Of a stretch of 64,000 nucleotides of DNA, positions 35,642 through 43,782 are shown piece after piece. Position numbers and translations under genes: made by a program. Origin of the DNA: Novosphingobium sp. Chol11 (GTDB lineage: Bacteria; Pseudomonadota; Alphaproteobacteria; Sphingomonadales; Sphingomonadaceae); the NCBI RefSeq assembly GCF_900218065.1, contig NZ_OBMU01000003.1, positions 305,624 to 369,623 of the forward strand, given 5' to 3'. The stretch's first letter is position 1. Every line of letters begins with the position of its first letter. The notes under the pieces were generated by a model. It saw nothing but the letters and a program-made list of their open reading frames with translations. It did no database searches and had not been told where the DNA came from.

Positions 35642-36268
35642 ATGGGCCTGACATTTGGTTCCGATTGCGGCTGCGCGGAAGGAACGCCAAAGAAAACAGC
35701 AGCTTCGAAGATATTCGAGACCGCCAAGGACCTCTTCTACAGGCGCGGAATCAGGGCCGTGGGGGTGGATGAGATCGTCTGCGAGGCAGGCGTCACCAAA
35801 CCCAGCCTGTACCGCGCATACCGGTCAAAGGACGAACTTGTCGCCGCCTGCCTGCGGGAAGATGTGGAGGCGGGCCGGGCGAGTATTTACGCGGCGCTGG
35901 ACGCGGCCGGTCCGGACCCGCGCGATCGGTTGGACGCCGTTATCCGGCACAAGGCGGAAAAGATGCGCCGGGCCGATTTTCGCGGCTGCCTGATCAGCAA
36001 TGTCGCGGTCGAACTGCCCGAGCCCGGTCATCCGGGCCGCCTGATCGTGGAAAGCTGCAAGTCCGATTTCCGTGCGCTGTTTTGCGACCTTAGCCGGGAT
36101 CTGGGCGTGGCCGAGCCGGAGAAGCTGGCTGACGGGCTGATCCTCGTCATCGAGGGCGCGATGGCGACGCATCATGTCTTCGGCAGCCAGGGTCCGGCAC
36201 AGGCGCTGGAAGACACCTGCGCGGCGTTGATCGACTTCCATCTGGAACATGCGCGGGCCAAGGCCTGA
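35642..36268 (+). CDS. TetR-family repressor of the efflux operon
   Basis: About 208-aa TetR protein. The HTH is KIFETAKDLFYRRGIRAVGVDEIVCEAGVTKPSLYRAYRSKDELVAA near the N-terminus; the C-terminal domain is helical. ATG 35642 is used; ATG 35606 and further upstream frames are open but show no TetR-like sequence, and neither start has an ideal ribosome site. It is divergent from the RND operon with the palindrome between them, the standard layout for a local efflux repressor. Effector unknown. Confidence 0.87.
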   Translation: MGLTFGSDCGCAEGTPKKTAASKIFETAKDLFYRRGIRAVGVDEIVCEAGVTKPSLYRAYRSKDELVAACLREDVEAGRASIYAALDAAGPDPRDRLDAVIRHKAEKMRRADFRGCLISNVAVELPEPGHPGRLIVESCKSDFRALFCDLSRDLGVAEPEKLADGLILVIEGAMATHHVFGSQGPAQALEDTCAALIDFHLEHARAKA

Positions 36269-36357
36269 AGGCCGCATTACACGCCATTGGGCTGCATTGA
36301 GGCGGGATCGATTTCCTACCCACAAGGTTGAGCCTGCAAACCGCTTGGGAGACGCGC

Positions 36358-37095
36358 ATGAACTCGATCGCCGCTGGCCAACCGCATGTCTATCGCGACG
36401 GCGATGTCGAATTGATCGGCGAAATCTACTGCCCTTCGGGTCAGCCTAATGGCAGGGCGATGCTGGTCGTCCATGAAGCAGATGGAATCGGCGGCAATGT
36501 CCGGCGTCATTGCGCCATGCTCGCAGAGGACGGCTATTTCGTGCTGGCGGCGGACATGCATGGCGGCGGCCATGTGCTGCAAGGCGAGGCGATGTTCGCG
36601 GCTCTTCAGCGGTTCAAGGACGATCCTCCGCTGCTGCGGCAACGAGTGCGGTCGGGGTTTGACGAGCTGCTCGCGATCTCCGGCGTGGATGCTACGCAAT
36701 GCGCGGCGATCGGCTTCTGCTTTGGCGGATTTACCGTGCTGGAACTGGCGCGGTCGGGTGCGCCGGTCGCCGCTGTCGGCAGCTTCCACGGCCTCTTGAC
36801 GACGAACGCACCGGCACGCCCTGATCAGAAGATGGCGCGGATAGCTGTATTCACCGGTGATCGTGACCCGCTCGTGCCGCCGGAAGATGTGGCCGCTTTC
36901 GAGGAAGAGATGCGGCATGCGGAGGCGGACTGGCAGCTGACGAACTACGGCCCAGCCTTCCACAGCTTCACCAATGAAGATGTCGATTCGCTCGGCGACC
37001 CCCGCATGCGCTATGATCGCGCCGCGCATATCCTGTCATGGAAGGCGCTGAAGGACTTTCTGGGCGTCAGTCTCGCGCCTTCCTTGCCGGGATGA
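36358..37095 (+). CDS. Dienelactone hydrolase family protein
   Basis: 245-aa alpha/beta hydrolase. The nucleophile elbow GFCFGG has Cys, as in dienelactone hydrolase. The acid is in FTGDRDPLVPPED and the base in GPAFHSFTNEDVD, giving a Cys-Asp-His triad. The ATG at 36358 follows GGGAGACGC; an upstream start at 36328 lacks a ribosome site. It probably opens a lactone or cleaves an ester. It stands alone between the efflux regulator and a convergent small gene. Confidence 0.88.
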   Translation: MNSIAAGQPHVYRDGDVELIGEIYCPSGQPNGRAMLVVHEADGIGGNVRRHCAMLAEDGYFVLAADMHGGGHVLQGEAMFAALQRFKDDPPLLRQRVRSGFDELLAISGVDATQCAAIGFCFGGFTVLELARSGAPVAAVGSFHGLLTTNAPARPDQKMARIAVFTGDRDPLVPPEDVAAFEEEMRHAEADWQLTNYGPAFHSFTNEDVDSLGDPRMRYDRAAHILSWKALKDFLGVSLAPSLPG

Positions 37096-37114
37096 ACGGC
37101 CCAAATCCTGGCGG

Positions 37115-37315
37115 TTATTGGTAGCCGCCTTCGTCCTTGCGCTTTTGAGCGGCATTCTCCTGCGCTTGCATCTGCTTGTCCTTGCCCTTCGAAGCGGACT
37201 GCGATCCGCGCGCGTTGTTGCCGCCGCCGCGTCCCGTGCCCGTGCTTCCGCTGGCGCCATCGCCGCCCTTCTTCGTGATCGCCCCTGGATTACCGCCTGC
37301 ACCTTTTTGAGCCAT
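37115..37315 (-). CDS. Small Gly/Lys-rich stress-type protein (KGG-like)
   Basis: 66-aa, very hydrophilic, Gly-, Ser- and Lys-rich protein (MAQKGAGGNPGAITKKGG, then GNNARGSQSASKGKDKQM). It resembles the KGG-type stress-induced proteins. The start is fixed by GGAGG upstream of the ATG at 37313-37315. It is probably intrinsically disordered. The 240 bp between it and the GMC gene hold the divergent promoters and nothing else I recognise. Confidence 0.7.
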   Translation of the reverse strand: MAQKGAGGNPGAITKKGGDGASGSTGTGRGGGNNARGSQSASKGKDKQMQAQENAAQKRKDEGGYQ

Positions 37316-37558
37316 GAGAACCTCCTTGCCAGCGCGCATGATGCGCCAGGTCTACAAGCGACTCCTTTCATGGGGGCCGGGTTCCGCCGATCGAAACAGC
37401 CGCCATCTCAGGTTAGGAAATGGCGTCGTCTAAGAGGGCATGCATCCTCCTTTACGGCAACCGAACAGTTGAGTACCACTCCTCCACAAGAGGCATGAGC
37501 ATCGAGAGGAAGAGACGCTCCTCCGCTGCATCAATGCCCGGCGGGAGAGACGTGGCCA

Positions 37559-39172
37559 GTGGCGCGAAAGCATTTTGACATCATCATCGTCGGCGCCGGG
37601 TCAGCCGGTTGCGTTTTGGCCAATCGCCTGACGGATGGCACGGGATTGCACGTGCTGCTGCTGGAGGCTGGCCCTGTCGATCGCAGCCCCCTGATCCATA
37701 TGCCCGGCTTCTTCACCGCCATGTACCGGCCCGGCAAGTTCGCCTGGGTCTATCCCACCGCCCCGCAGGCCCATGTCGATGGCCGGGTCATGCGCGATGT
37801 GCGCGGCAAGGTGCTGGGCGGGTCAAGCTCCACCAACGGCATGCTTTACTGCCGTGGCGCGGCGCAGGACTATGATGGTTGGGCCGCGATGGGGAATGAT
37901 GGCTGGAGCTATCGGGAGGTGCTGCCCTACTTCAAGCGCGCGGAAGATCATGCATGCGGGGAGGACGCCTATCATGGCACGGGAGGACCTCTGCATGTGC
38001 AGCGGTCGCCAGTGAACAATCCGCTGGCAAAGGCCTTCATTCAGGCGGGGGTACAGGCGGGCTATCCCTATAATGAAGATATAAACGGGGCGCGCAGGGA
38101 AGGCTTCGGGCCTGCCGAGTCCACGATCTGGCGGGGGCGGCGCTGGAGTACGGCGTCGGCCTATCTCCGTCCTGCCCGCCATCGGCCGAACCTGACGGTG
38201 ATGACGGGTGCGCACGTCACCCGCATCATATTGGAGAAGCAAAGGGCCACCGGCATCGAACTGCGGCAAGGCAGGAACCGGCATCGCTTCGCGGCGGGCG
38301 AAGTGATCCTGTCCGCCGGTGCGTTCCAGTCTCCACATCTGCTTCTGCTTTCCGGCATCGGCGATGGCAACCAACTGGCCTCCCACGGCATTCCCGCTCA
38401 TGCGGACCTGAAGGGCGTGGGCCGCAATCTGCACGATCATGCCAGCATCACTGCCCACGCGACCTGCACCGCGCCCTTGTCGCAAGCTAGGCTGCTGAGC
38501 CCGCTTTATGCCGGAAAAGAGTTGATGCGCGGGGTCTTTGGGCGACGAGGGTTCATGGCGGAATGTTCGATTGAGGCGGTTGGCATGATCCGATCGCTGC
38601 CGGAACAGGCGGTGCCGGACATCAAATATCAGTTCGTCCCCATCAGGCTCGATCATATGACGGGCGATCCTTTGCCCGAACATGGCATGGTCAACCGGAT
38701 GGAGCTTACCGTGCCGGAAAGCCGGGGCGAGTTGCGCCTCGCCTCCACAGATCCGTCGGCCTTGCCGATCCTGGACGCAAATTATCTGGGGGAAAAAGGG
38801 GACAGGAAGCGTTTGCGTGCGGCCTTGCGTACGGCGATCGAGATTTACCGCCAGCCAGCCTTCCAGGAATTTGGCGTGAAAGCAGACATTCCCGTTCGCG
38901 ACTTGGACGATGATACGGCGCTCGACGCTTATATCCGCGCGACCCTGACCAACGATCATCATGCTGCCGGAACGTGCAAGATGGGCAGCGGGGATGACGC
39001 GGTCGTGGACGCCACCCTGCGGGTGCACGGGACCGAGAAACTGCGCGTCGTGGACGCTTCCATCATGCCTCAGGTGGTTTCCGGCAACACCAATGCGCCG
39101 ACGATCATGATTGCCGAGAAGGCTTCCGACATGATCCTGGGGAGAGCCCCTTTGCCCGCCGCTCCAGTCTAG
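37559..39172 (+). CDS. GMC-family FAD oxidoreductase (alcohol/choline dehydrogenase-like)
   Basis: 537-aa flavoprotein. The FAD Rossmann motif is IIIVGAGSAGCVLANRL, the GMC signature GGSSSTNGMLYCRG, the C-terminal catalytic His is in NDHHAAGTCKMGS, and Asn is in GNTNAPTIMIAEKASD (the second His/Asn position). A GTG start at 37559 follows GGGAGAG by about 11 bp. It oxidises a primary alcohol to an aldehyde, with electrons going to the respiratory chain or oxygen. An alcohol from alkyl sulfate hydrolysis would be a suitable substrate; this is inference. Confidence 0.92.
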   Translation: MARKHFDIIIVGAGSAGCVLANRLTDGTGLHVLLLEAGPVDRSPLIHMPGFFTAMYRPGKFAWVYPTAPQAHVDGRVMRDVRGKVLGGSSSTNGMLYCRGAAQDYDGWAAMGNDGWSYREVLPYFKRAEDHACGEDAYHGTGGPLHVQRSPVNNPLAKAFIQAGVQAGYPYNEDINGARREGFGPAESTIWRGRRWSTASAYLRPARHRPNLTVMTGAHVTRIILEKQRATGIELRQGRNRHRFAAGEVILSAGAFQSPHLLLLSGIGDGNQLASHGIPAHADLKGVGRNLHDHASITAHATCTAPLSQARLLSPLYAGKELMRGVFGRRGFMAECSIEAVGMIRSLPEQAVPDIKYQFVPIRLDHMTGDPLPEHGMVNRMELTVPESRGELRLASTDPSALPILDANYLGEKGDRKRLRAALRTAIEIYRQPAFQEFGVKADIPVRDLDDDTALDAYIRATLTNDHHAAGTCKMGSGDDAVVDATLRVHGTEKLRVVDASIMPQVVSGNTNAPTIMIAEKASDMILGRAPLPAAPV

Positions 39173-39196
39173 CTGACAGGATCGATAACCATTGGA

Positions 39197-39883
39197 TTAT
39201 GTCCCATGGGGCACATAGTCGAAGCCCACGACATGCGCATCTCGCCTCAGCGCGCTGGTCAGGAGCTCCATCTTCTCCTCATTATCACCCGCGACCGTCG
39301 TGCTGAATTCCAGATAATCATCCTTCAGCTGCTGCCGTATCGAACTGGGATGCAGATGAGCGTCGGCGAGAAGAGAGCGGAACGCCGTCTGCGAAACCGG
39401 CGAACCACGATCATAGCGCACCTTGACGAGGGCATGGCGGCGCTGCGGCAGGAAGCGGTCGGATATGGTCACCGCCGTCAGGACGAGCAAAGTCGCCACT
39501 GTTCCCCCGATGGCGAGGCTGTAAAAGCCGACGCCGAACAGCACGCCTAGCGAGGATGTCGACCATAGCGATGCAGCGGTGGTGAGGCCCCGGACGTTGA
39601 ACCCTTCGCGAAATATCACGCCGCCACACAGAAAGCCGATACCGGTCAGCACGCCATGCGCCATCCGCACGGGATCGATCCGGATGATATCGTCCGGCGT
39701 GTCGCTGAGCCACCGAACCTGGTGCACAGCCGCCAGCATCAGCAACGCGCAGGACAGGCTGACCAGAATATGCGTGCGAAAACCGGCAGGGCTGGCGCGA
39801 TATTCCCGCTCGGCGCCAACGATACCACCGGCGACGATAGCGCCAAGGATTGGCAGAGCAAGGTCGAGGTCGAACAGGTTCAT
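39197..39883 (-). CDS. MgtC/SapB-family membrane protein
   Basis: 228-aa protein with about five N-terminal membrane helices (ALPILGAIVAGGIVGAEREY, HILVSLSCALLMLAAV, VLTGIGFLCGGVIFREG, VRGLTTAASLWSTSSLGVLFGVG) and a C-terminal ACT-like cytoplasmic domain. The family is linked to low-magnesium survival and inhibition of ATP synthase. It is alone, 66 bp from the DUF4142 lipoprotein gene on the same strand. Confidence 0.9.
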   Translation of the reverse strand: MNLFDLDLALPILGAIVAGGIVGAEREYRASPAGFRTHILVSLSCALLMLAAVHQVRWLSDTPDDIIRIDPVRMAHGVLTGIGFLCGGVIFREGFNVRGLTTAASLWSTSSLGVLFGVGFYSLAIGGTVATLLVLTAVTISDRFLPQRRHALVKVRYDRGSPVSQTAFRSLLADAHLHPSSIRQQLKDDYLEFSTTVAGDNEEKMELLTSALRRDAHVVGFDYVPHGT

Positions 39884-39949
39884 TTTATGCGTTCAGGACA
39901 AGGCAGAGACCGGAACAGCGGCTCCGTGCAGGCTGCCGCTGCCGGACCG

Positions 39950-40558
39950 TTATTTATCGGTCTTCGCCTCCAGATCACGCGCCATCTTCAAATGGCCTTC
40001 AACAACCGGCGCGATCTCGCCCGCTACCGCCTTCAACGCAGCATGCGTGCCGCCGGATGCGTAGGATCGCATCAGCGCCAGCGCATCCTCATGCGCATCC
40101 ACCTGCCCATCGACATATTCCTCGTCGAAGGCCGCGCCCTTCTTTTGCCGCAGCTCGTCCAGCTCTTCTTTCTGATCAGCCGTCAGCGCCGGGTCGGGCG
40201 TCACGGTCGGGCGTGACTTGCCAGCAGCAGCCTTGATCTTCGCGGTAGAGTCCGAATGCGCCTTGATCATCTGCTGCGCGAACGCCTTGACCTCGGGCGA
40301 CGCGGCATTGGTCGCAGCCAGTTTCGCAGCGGCGATTTCGAACGCATCGCTCTTGGCGGCAAGGTTCACGAATTCCTGCGCGTTCGGCGCTGGTTTCAAG
40401 GAGTTAAGCGCATTGTCGGCCACATTTTCAATACGATCGCCCGCGCGCTCTGCTGTATTCGAAGCGGAGTCCAATGCGTCGGCGGTGCGTTGTTCACTCG
40501 CCTGATTACAGGCCGCGAGCGTGAGCCCGGCGCCGACGATCATCAATGTGATGCGCAT
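39950..40558 (-). CDS. DUF4142 lipoprotein
   Basis: 202-aa lipoprotein (lipobox LTLAAC) with an Ala-rich four-helix DUF4142 domain (FVNLAAKSDAFEIAAAKLA, AFAQQMIKAHSDS, YVDGQVDAHEDAL). A conserved His pair lies in the helices. Ferritin-like, function unknown. A stress role is often assumed. Confidence 0.87.
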   Translation of the reverse strand: MRITLMIVGAGLTLAACNQASEQRTADALDSASNTAERAGDRIENVADNALNSLKPAPNAQEFVNLAAKSDAFEIAAAKLAATNAASPEVKAFAQQMIKAHSDSTAKIKAAAGKSRPTVTPDPALTADQKEELDELRQKKGAAFDEEYVDGQVDAHEDALALMRSYASGGTHAALKAVAGEIAPVVEGHLKMARDLEAKTDK

Positions 40559-40669
40559 TTTTCATCTCCCTGTATTTCAAGACCGCAAACGCGCCTTTGA
40601 TGAAGCCGTTCCTTGGACTTGCTCGCACATGAGCAGGCAGATCGCCGGTGCGCCGCCAGCACGGGAGTG

Positions 40670-41551
40670 TCAGGCGATAATCTGTTGCCGGTATTTGTTG
40701 GGGCTGGTCCCCGCCTCACGCCTGAACGCGGCGGAAAAGGCGCTTGCGTTGGCAAAGCCCAGACGGTGAGCAATCCCCTTCAGCGGCAGCGTCCGGTCGG
40801 CAAGCATCGCCTTTGCGCGTTCCAGCCGAATGCCTTCGACATAGGTGCTGACGGACGTCCCCATAGTTGCCCTGAACAGGCGGCGCAGATGGGGGGCGCT
40901 GATGCCGCATTCCTCGGCCAGTCGGCACACGGTCAGTGGACGGCCCTCGACGGTTTCGACAAGATCGCGGATGCGGCGCAGTTGCCATGCGGCAAGCTTG
41001 CCCTTTCCGCCTCCGCCTGCATCGGGACCCGCGCTGTCGAGTTGCCGCGCCAGTTCCACCAGGATCAACCGGCACAAGGAATCCACCTTCACGGCATGGG
41101 AAAAGCCCGGCGTGCGAAGCTCATCCGCCAGCAACCTCAAAGCCTGTTGAGACACATCGCCATTTTCGCACGCCATCAACTGCTCAGTGCAATGATGTGG
41201 ATCTATGCCGGTGGTCTCGTGAATATAGTCATTTTCAAAGTCGCAGAAGATCGCGGGCTTTAGCGGCCCTGACTCCTCGACTTCGGCGACCCAGTCGATT
41301 TCGGCAGGGACGAACGTCGCCTGCTTCATTTCATGATAATCGCGCTGGTTGGCGTAACGGAAACGCCCGCGTGGCCGGTGGATGCTCGACGTCCAAAGCC
41401 CCACCTGATGAGTTGCTACGCGCCCGGCCAAATGGTGCGGCAGATGCCCGCCATGAGGAAGGTTGAGCCGGACGAGCACACCGGGAAGGCGCGATGTCGC
41501 AAGCCGTTCCTCCGTCCAGCTGACATAATCGTGCACTGCCGCGCTCTCCAT
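40670..41551 (-). CDS. AraC-family transcriptional regulator
   Basis: 293-aa regulator with an N-terminal cupin-like sensor part and a C-terminal double HTH (LTVCRLAEECGISAPHLRRLF and LPLKGIAHRLGFANASAFSAAFRREAGTSPNKYRQ). ATG 41549-41551 is chosen; the frame stays open to a TTG at 41617. It lies downstream of the PQQ dehydrogenase gene on the same strand. Its target is probably local. Confidence 0.89.
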   Translation of the reverse strand: MESAAVHDYVSWTEERLATSRLPGVLVRLNLPHGGHLPHHLAGRVATHQVGLWTSSIHRPRGRFRYANQRDYHEMKQATFVPAEIDWVAEVEESGPLKPAIFCDFENDYIHETTGIDPHHCTEQLMACENGDVSQQALRLLADELRTPGFSHAVKVDSLCRLILVELARQLDSAGPDAGGGGKGKLAAWQLRRIRDLVETVEGRPLTVCRLAEECGISAPHLRRLFRATMGTSVSTYVEGIRLERAKAMLADRTLPLKGIAHRLGFANASAFSAAFRREAGTSPNKYRQQIIA

Positions 41552-41642
41552 CCGCCGCGCCTTATGCGGGCTGAGTCTTTCCCCTCTCTTATTGGAAAGA
41601 CGCGGCGGCGGCGACAAGATTGATCAGCCGCCGCCGGGCAGG

Positions 41643-43706
41643 TCATTTGGGCAAGGCGTAGGCGACCACTGAGTCCCCAAGCTTGGTGCCAAGGAATTTG
41701 TGCCCGCCCGCAGCGATCACCACATATTGGCGGCCATCCTTTTTCAGGCGGTAGGTCATGGGCGTAGCCTGTCCCCCGGCAGGAAGGCGAACGCGCCAGA
41801 CGACCTTGCCTGAGGCAATGTCATAGGCCCGCAGATAATTGTCCGTAGTCGCGCCAAGGAAGACCAGCCCCGAAGCCGTGGCGATACTGCCGCCAAGGTT
41901 CGGCACGCCAAGCTTCAACCACATGGGCGGCGGCGCCTGGTCGCGCGTGGTGCCGAGCGGTACATTCCAGAGCGTCTTGCCTGCTTTCAAATCGATCGCG
42001 GTCAGGCGGCCCCAGGGCGGCCGGTTGCATGGCGCACCGAATGGCGACAGCATCGGCTTCATCTGCAGACCGTAGGGCGCACCCTTGGTGGGAAGGATGG
42101 GCTCGCCGGCGGCGGTGCGGGACGCGATCTCTGCCTGCGGGATCAGCTTCATGATCGCGCCGACTTGCGTCGTATTGGCGATCAGGATACCGCGCTGCGG
42201 ATCGATCGTCACCCCGCCCCAGTTGGAAGCGCCCTCGAAGCTTGGCCACTGCAGCCACCCTCTTGTCGAGGGAGGCGTGAAGACGCCCTTATAGTTCACC
42301 GATCGGAACAGTTCCCGGCACTTATATTTGTCATAGGGGGTGAAGCCCCACATATCCTCTTCGCGCAAATCCGGGTCACGAATGATGAACGCGGGATTGG
42401 CGGGGAATGGCTGGGTGGCCGACAGCTTTTCGCCCGGCACCTTGCCCTCTTGCGGGACGGGCCGTTCGACCACGGGGAAGATCGGCTTGCCGGTGCGCCG
42501 GTCGAGAATGAAGATATGCCCGACCTTCGTGGTCTGCGCGAGCGCGGGGATGGACCCCTTGCGCGTGGGCAAGTCGAACAGCACCGGCTGCGCGGGAAGA
42601 TCATAGTCCCACACATCGTTATGGACCGTCTGGAACCGCCATTTGACTTCGCCGGTCGTTCCGTCAAGCGCCACGACCGAACTTGCATAATAGTCCAGGC
42701 CACGCCGGTTGGCGGCATAATGGTCGGGCGGTGCGTTGCCCATCGGCACATAGACGAGGTTCAGCTTCGGATCGACCGCCATCGGTGCCCAGCTATTGGG
42801 CGTGCGCCGGACGAACTGCTCACCCTCGGGCGCATCCTTGGCATCGCTCATCCCCGGCGGCAGGCCGTTCCATGACCATAAGGGCTTGCCGGAATGGATG
42901 TCGAAGGCACGGATTGCACCCGCGGGCATGTCGACCCGCATATTGTCGGTAAGTCGGCCATTCACAACAATGGCATTGCCGATGACGACGGGCGGCGAAG
43001 AGATGGACAGGTCGCCCCGCTCCATCTTGCCAAGGCCCGGTTTCAGATCGACCACGGCGTTGCGGCCGAAGGAGCGGCACTCGCGGCCCGTGGCGGAATC
43101 GAGCGCCACCAGCCGCCCGTCCAGCGTCCCGGCGAAGATCCGCCCCGCGCATTCCGCACCGGCTGGCACGCTTTCGTCACGGGCATAGGTGACGCCACGG
43201 CAGTTCAGCAGATAGGTGCTGAAATTGTCCGAGCTTGGCTGCTTGGCCCAGATTTCCTTGCCCGTCTCCGGGTCCACCGCAGCGATGCGGCCGTTACCCG
43301 AGCAGAGATACAGCCGGTTTTCCGCGATGATCGGCGTCGCCTGGAATGTCGGGGAAAGCGGCTCAGGGGCCGTCACCATCCCGATATGATAGGTCCATGC
43401 AGGCTTCAGCGCCCAGACATTTTCAGGCGTAATCTGGGTCAGCGGTGAATAGCGCGTCCCGCCCGCATCCCCGCCATAATAGCTCCAGCCCGCCGTCGGC
43501 CCGCTATAGTCGATCGCGGGAGTCGGCCGGAACAGGTTCTCACTATAGGCCCAATATGCGCCGCCCAGGACGGCAATGGCGCCAGCACCGATCAGGACAG
43601 CGCGGCGCCAGCCACGGCGGCCCTTCTTCCCCCGCGTCCCATTGCCGCCGCCCGCCGCCGCAGGCTCCACATCCTGAAAGGAAAGGCGTGTATCAGTCCG
43701 GTTCAT
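41643..43706 (-). CDS. Membrane-anchored PQQ-dependent dehydrogenase
   Basis: 687-aa quinoprotein with an eight-bladed propeller. Tryptophan-docking repeats include GTRYSPLTQITPENVWALKPAW, TGEVKWRFQTVHNDVWDYD and SGKVVWRVRLPAG; the active-site region includes PNLGGSIATASGLVF. It has a single N-terminal membrane helix (AVLIGAGAIAVLGGAYWAY) instead of the five of glucose dehydrogenase, which explains the shorter length. It oxidises a sugar or alcohol in the periplasm and feeds ubiquinone. PQQ biosynthesis genes are not in the window. It lies 76 bp downstream of the OYE-like gene on the same strand. Confidence 0.92.
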   Translation of the reverse strand: MNRTDTRLSFQDVEPAAAGGGNGTRGKKGRRGWRRAVLIGAGAIAVLGGAYWAYSENLFRPTPAIDYSGPTAGWSYYGGDAGGTRYSPLTQITPENVWALKPAWTYHIGMVTAPEPLSPTFQATPIIAENRLYLCSGNGRIAAVDPETGKEIWAKQPSSDNFSTYLLNCRGVTYARDESVPAGAECAGRIFAGTLDGRLVALDSATGRECRSFGRNAVVDLKPGLGKMERGDLSISSPPVVIGNAIVVNGRLTDNMRVDMPAGAIRAFDIHSGKPLWSWNGLPPGMSDAKDAPEGEQFVRRTPNSWAPMAVDPKLNLVYVPMGNAPPDHYAANRRGLDYYASSVVALDGTTGEVKWRFQTVHNDVWDYDLPAQPVLFDLPTRKGSIPALAQTTKVGHIFILDRRTGKPIFPVVERPVPQEGKVPGEKLSATQPFPANPAFIIRDPDLREEDMWGFTPYDKYKCRELFRSVNYKGVFTPPSTRGWLQWPSFEGASNWGGVTIDPQRGILIANTTQVGAIMKLIPQAEIASRTAAGEPILPTKGAPYGLQMKPMLSPFGAPCNRPPWGRLTAIDLKAGKTLWNVPLGTTRDQAPPPMWLKLGVPNLGGSIATASGLVFLGATTDNYLRAYDIASGKVVWRVRLPAGGQATPMTYRLKKDGRQYVVIAAGGHKFLGTKLGDSVVAYALPK

Positions 43707-43782
43707 ATGGCCTCGATCATCGACATTTCCGGACCGCAGCGCACATTCCCCCGCTGGTTCCGCATGAATATGGGCCGGGCAT

